From positions 218,195-282,194 of the forward strand of contig JAWLBM010000002.1 in assembly GCA_041687675.1 (NCBI GenBank): 64,000 nt of DNA, read 5' to 3'. This document shows positions 63,046-64,000 of this stretch, piece by piece. The notes beneath the pieces were generated by a model. The model did not search any database, was not told where the DNA came from, and saw only the letters and a list, made by a program, of their open reading frames with translations. Positions within the stretch are counted from its first letter, which is position 1. Each line of letters opens with the position of its first letter. The translations under genes were made by a program, and so were the position numbers. This stretch comes from JAWLBM01 sp041687675 (lineage in GTDB: Bacteria > Pseudomonadota > Alphaproteobacteria > Rhizobiales > Pleomorphomonadaceae).

Positions 63046-63130
63046 TGGTGCGGGCGGAGGGACTTGAACCCCCACGGCTTACGCCACTGGAACCTAAATC
63101 CAGCGTGTCTACCAGTTCCACCACGCCCGC
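63046..63130 (-). tRNA. tRNA-Leu (anticodon TAG)
   Basis: An 85-nt tRNA read leftward: acceptor GCGGGCG pairs with CGCCCGC, discriminator A and encoded CCA follow. The anticodon loop TTTAGGT carries TAG, and a long variable arm identifies leucine. Confidence 0.97.
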
Positions 63131-63319
63131 AGCCAAGCGGCATCGCACATCGCGGCCGCAGGCCCGAGGCGGCGTTTCTATAGCACCGCAGCGCCGGGGT
63201 AGGAAGGGCAAAAGGGGCGGATCGTCGCGGCCCGGCGCAGCGGTGTTCCGCGCCTGCCGACCCGTGCGCCGGCGCGGCGGGGACCGGCGCAGGCGAGGCG
63301 GGCGGTCCCCGCCGCCGGC

Positions 63320-64000
63320 TCAGCCCTCCGGTCCCTCCGCGATCGCCTGGCGCAGCGCCGGCAGCAGGTCGTCGGCCATGGCGCCCGGCCCGGCGGTCGC
63401 GCCCGCGCGCCCGTGGACGTGCACGGCGGCCGCGGCGGCCTCGAAGGCCGGCATCCCCTGCGCGAGCAGGCCGCCGACGATGCCGGAGAGGACGTCGCCG
63501 GAGCCGGCGGTGGCGAGCGAGGGCGGCGCGTTGGCGTTGATGGCCGCGCGCCCGTCCGGGGCGGCGATCACGGTGTCGGGTCCCTTCAGCACCACCACCG
63601 CGCCGAGGTCGGCCGCCGCCGCCCGTGCGCGCTCGAGCTTGGAGCCGGCCGCGGCGGGGAAAAGGCGCGCGAACTCGCCCTCGTGCGGTGTCAGGACCGT
63701 CGGAGCGGCCCGGCGGCGAAGCGCCTCGCGGAGGTCGTCGCGACGGGAGACGAGCGTCAGCGCGTCCGCGTCGAGCACGGCCGCGGCATCGCCGGCGAGG
63801 ACCGCCGCGACGCGGTCCGCCTCCGGGTCGCCGGTGCCGAGTCCGGGCCCGATCACCACCGCCCTCAGCCGCTTCTCCCGGGCGAGGGCGGCGAAGTCCT
63901 CAGGCCCGTCCGCCGGCTTCACCACGAAGGCGGCGCGGTAGCTCGCGACCACCGGCACCGCGGCCGAGGTACAGGCCACGGTGACGATCCCTGCCCCGGC
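63320..64000 (-). CDS. nnr: NAD(P)H-hydrate dehydratase, C-terminal part (runs off the right edge)
   Basis: The visible 226 residues are the carbohydrate-kinase-like YjeF C-terminal domain: RAVVIGPGLGTG, PTVLTPHEGEFARLF, VVVLKGPDTVIAAPDG and NAPPSLATAGSGDVLSGIVG. It repairs hydrated NAD(P)H with ADP or ATP. The frame is open to the window edge (AGAGIVTVAC), so the N-terminal epimerase domain probably lies beyond. The ATG at 63977-63979 is internal. Confidence 0.9.
   Translation of the reverse strand, partial: AGAGIVTVACTSAAVPVVASYRAAFVVKPADGPEDFAALAREKRLRAVVIGPGLGTGDPEADRVAAVLAGDAAAVLDADALTLVSRRDDLREALRRRAAPTVLTPHEGEFARLFPAAAGSKLERARAAAADLGAVVVLKGPDTVIAAPDGRAAINANAPPSLATAGSGDVLSGIVGGLLAQGMPAFEAAAAAVHVHGRAGATAGPGAMADDLLPALRQAIAEGPEG

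Overview
The window is very GC-rich, densely coded DNA from an alphaproteobacterium, most probably of the order Hyphomicrobiales (Rhizobiales). The evidence is the tig-clpP-clpX-lon-hup order, the run from a squalene/phytoene-synthase-like gene through an Mth938-like gene to secF-secD-yajC, a free-standing adenosylcobalamin-dependent ribonucleotide reductase (nrdJ), an NDUFA12-type complex I protein, a chemotaxis-like CheB-CheR-PAS-HWE kinase, and a direct-repeat LexA operator of the alphaproteobacterial GTTC-N7-GTTC type. Genus cannot be fixed from the sequence alone.

Layout. 0-7 kb: start of a nucleoside hydrolase, an NDUFA12 homologue, a response regulator, a promoter region with an AT-centred palindrome, then nrdJ. 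5.8-7.3 kb: a compositionally different patch with a VIT/CCC1-like transporter, then a secreted PepSY-like protein. 7.4-13.5 kb: a CheB-CheR-PAS-HWE kinase split by one extra base, and a transglutaminase/fatty-acid-desaturase pair overlapping by 4 bp. 13.6-15.9 kb: a cold-shock protein, a 550-bp AT-rich gap, a small basic protein, a secreted protein of seven cysteine-bearing repeats and a META-domain protein. 16.1-23.8 kb: two genes related to eukaryotic complex I assembly factors, secF, secD, yajC, a DUF815 ATPase and parC. 24-30.7 kb: a DsbA/FrnE-like oxidoreductase, DUF502 and DUF454 membrane proteins, a SPOR-like membrane protein, CcdA and a three-gene MacAB-like ABC exporter. 30.8-33.7 kb: an overlapping pabB-pabA-pabC operon for 4-aminobenzoate, followed by a 113-bp structured repeat. 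34.2-41.8 kb: metY, tRNA-Leu(TAA), a three-gene surface-sugar cassette and a group of small stress-type proteins. 42-48.6 kb: cysQ, an AGE-family epimerase, an acyl-ACP synthetase-like protein, an IS5-type remnant and a membrane-fused alpha/beta hydrolase. 48.6-54.2 kb: dnaE, a small membrane protein under a LexA box, and dnaB. 54.4-55.6 kb: IS256 and IS481 remnants abutting tRNA-Val. 55.8-63 kb: hup, lon, clpX, clpP, tig and tRNA-Leu(TAG). The window closes inside an NAD(P)H-hydrate repair gene.

Working together: the protein-fate genes (secDF-yajC, tig, clpXP, lon), replication and topology genes (dnaE, dnaB, parC, hup) and folate-precursor genes are core. Accessory material is concentrated at 5.8-6.8, 36-41.8, 45.8-46.6 and 54.4-55.6 kb. 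The strongest candidate for something undescribed is the 81-residue single-span membrane protein at 52187-52432. Its promoter carries a well-formed LexA operator, so it looks like a DNA-damage-induced small membrane protein, possibly a division inhibitor. Other points to follow are near-consensus general-stress (EcfG-like) promoters ahead of three small genes and an in-frame minisatellite in the membrane-fused hydrolase.
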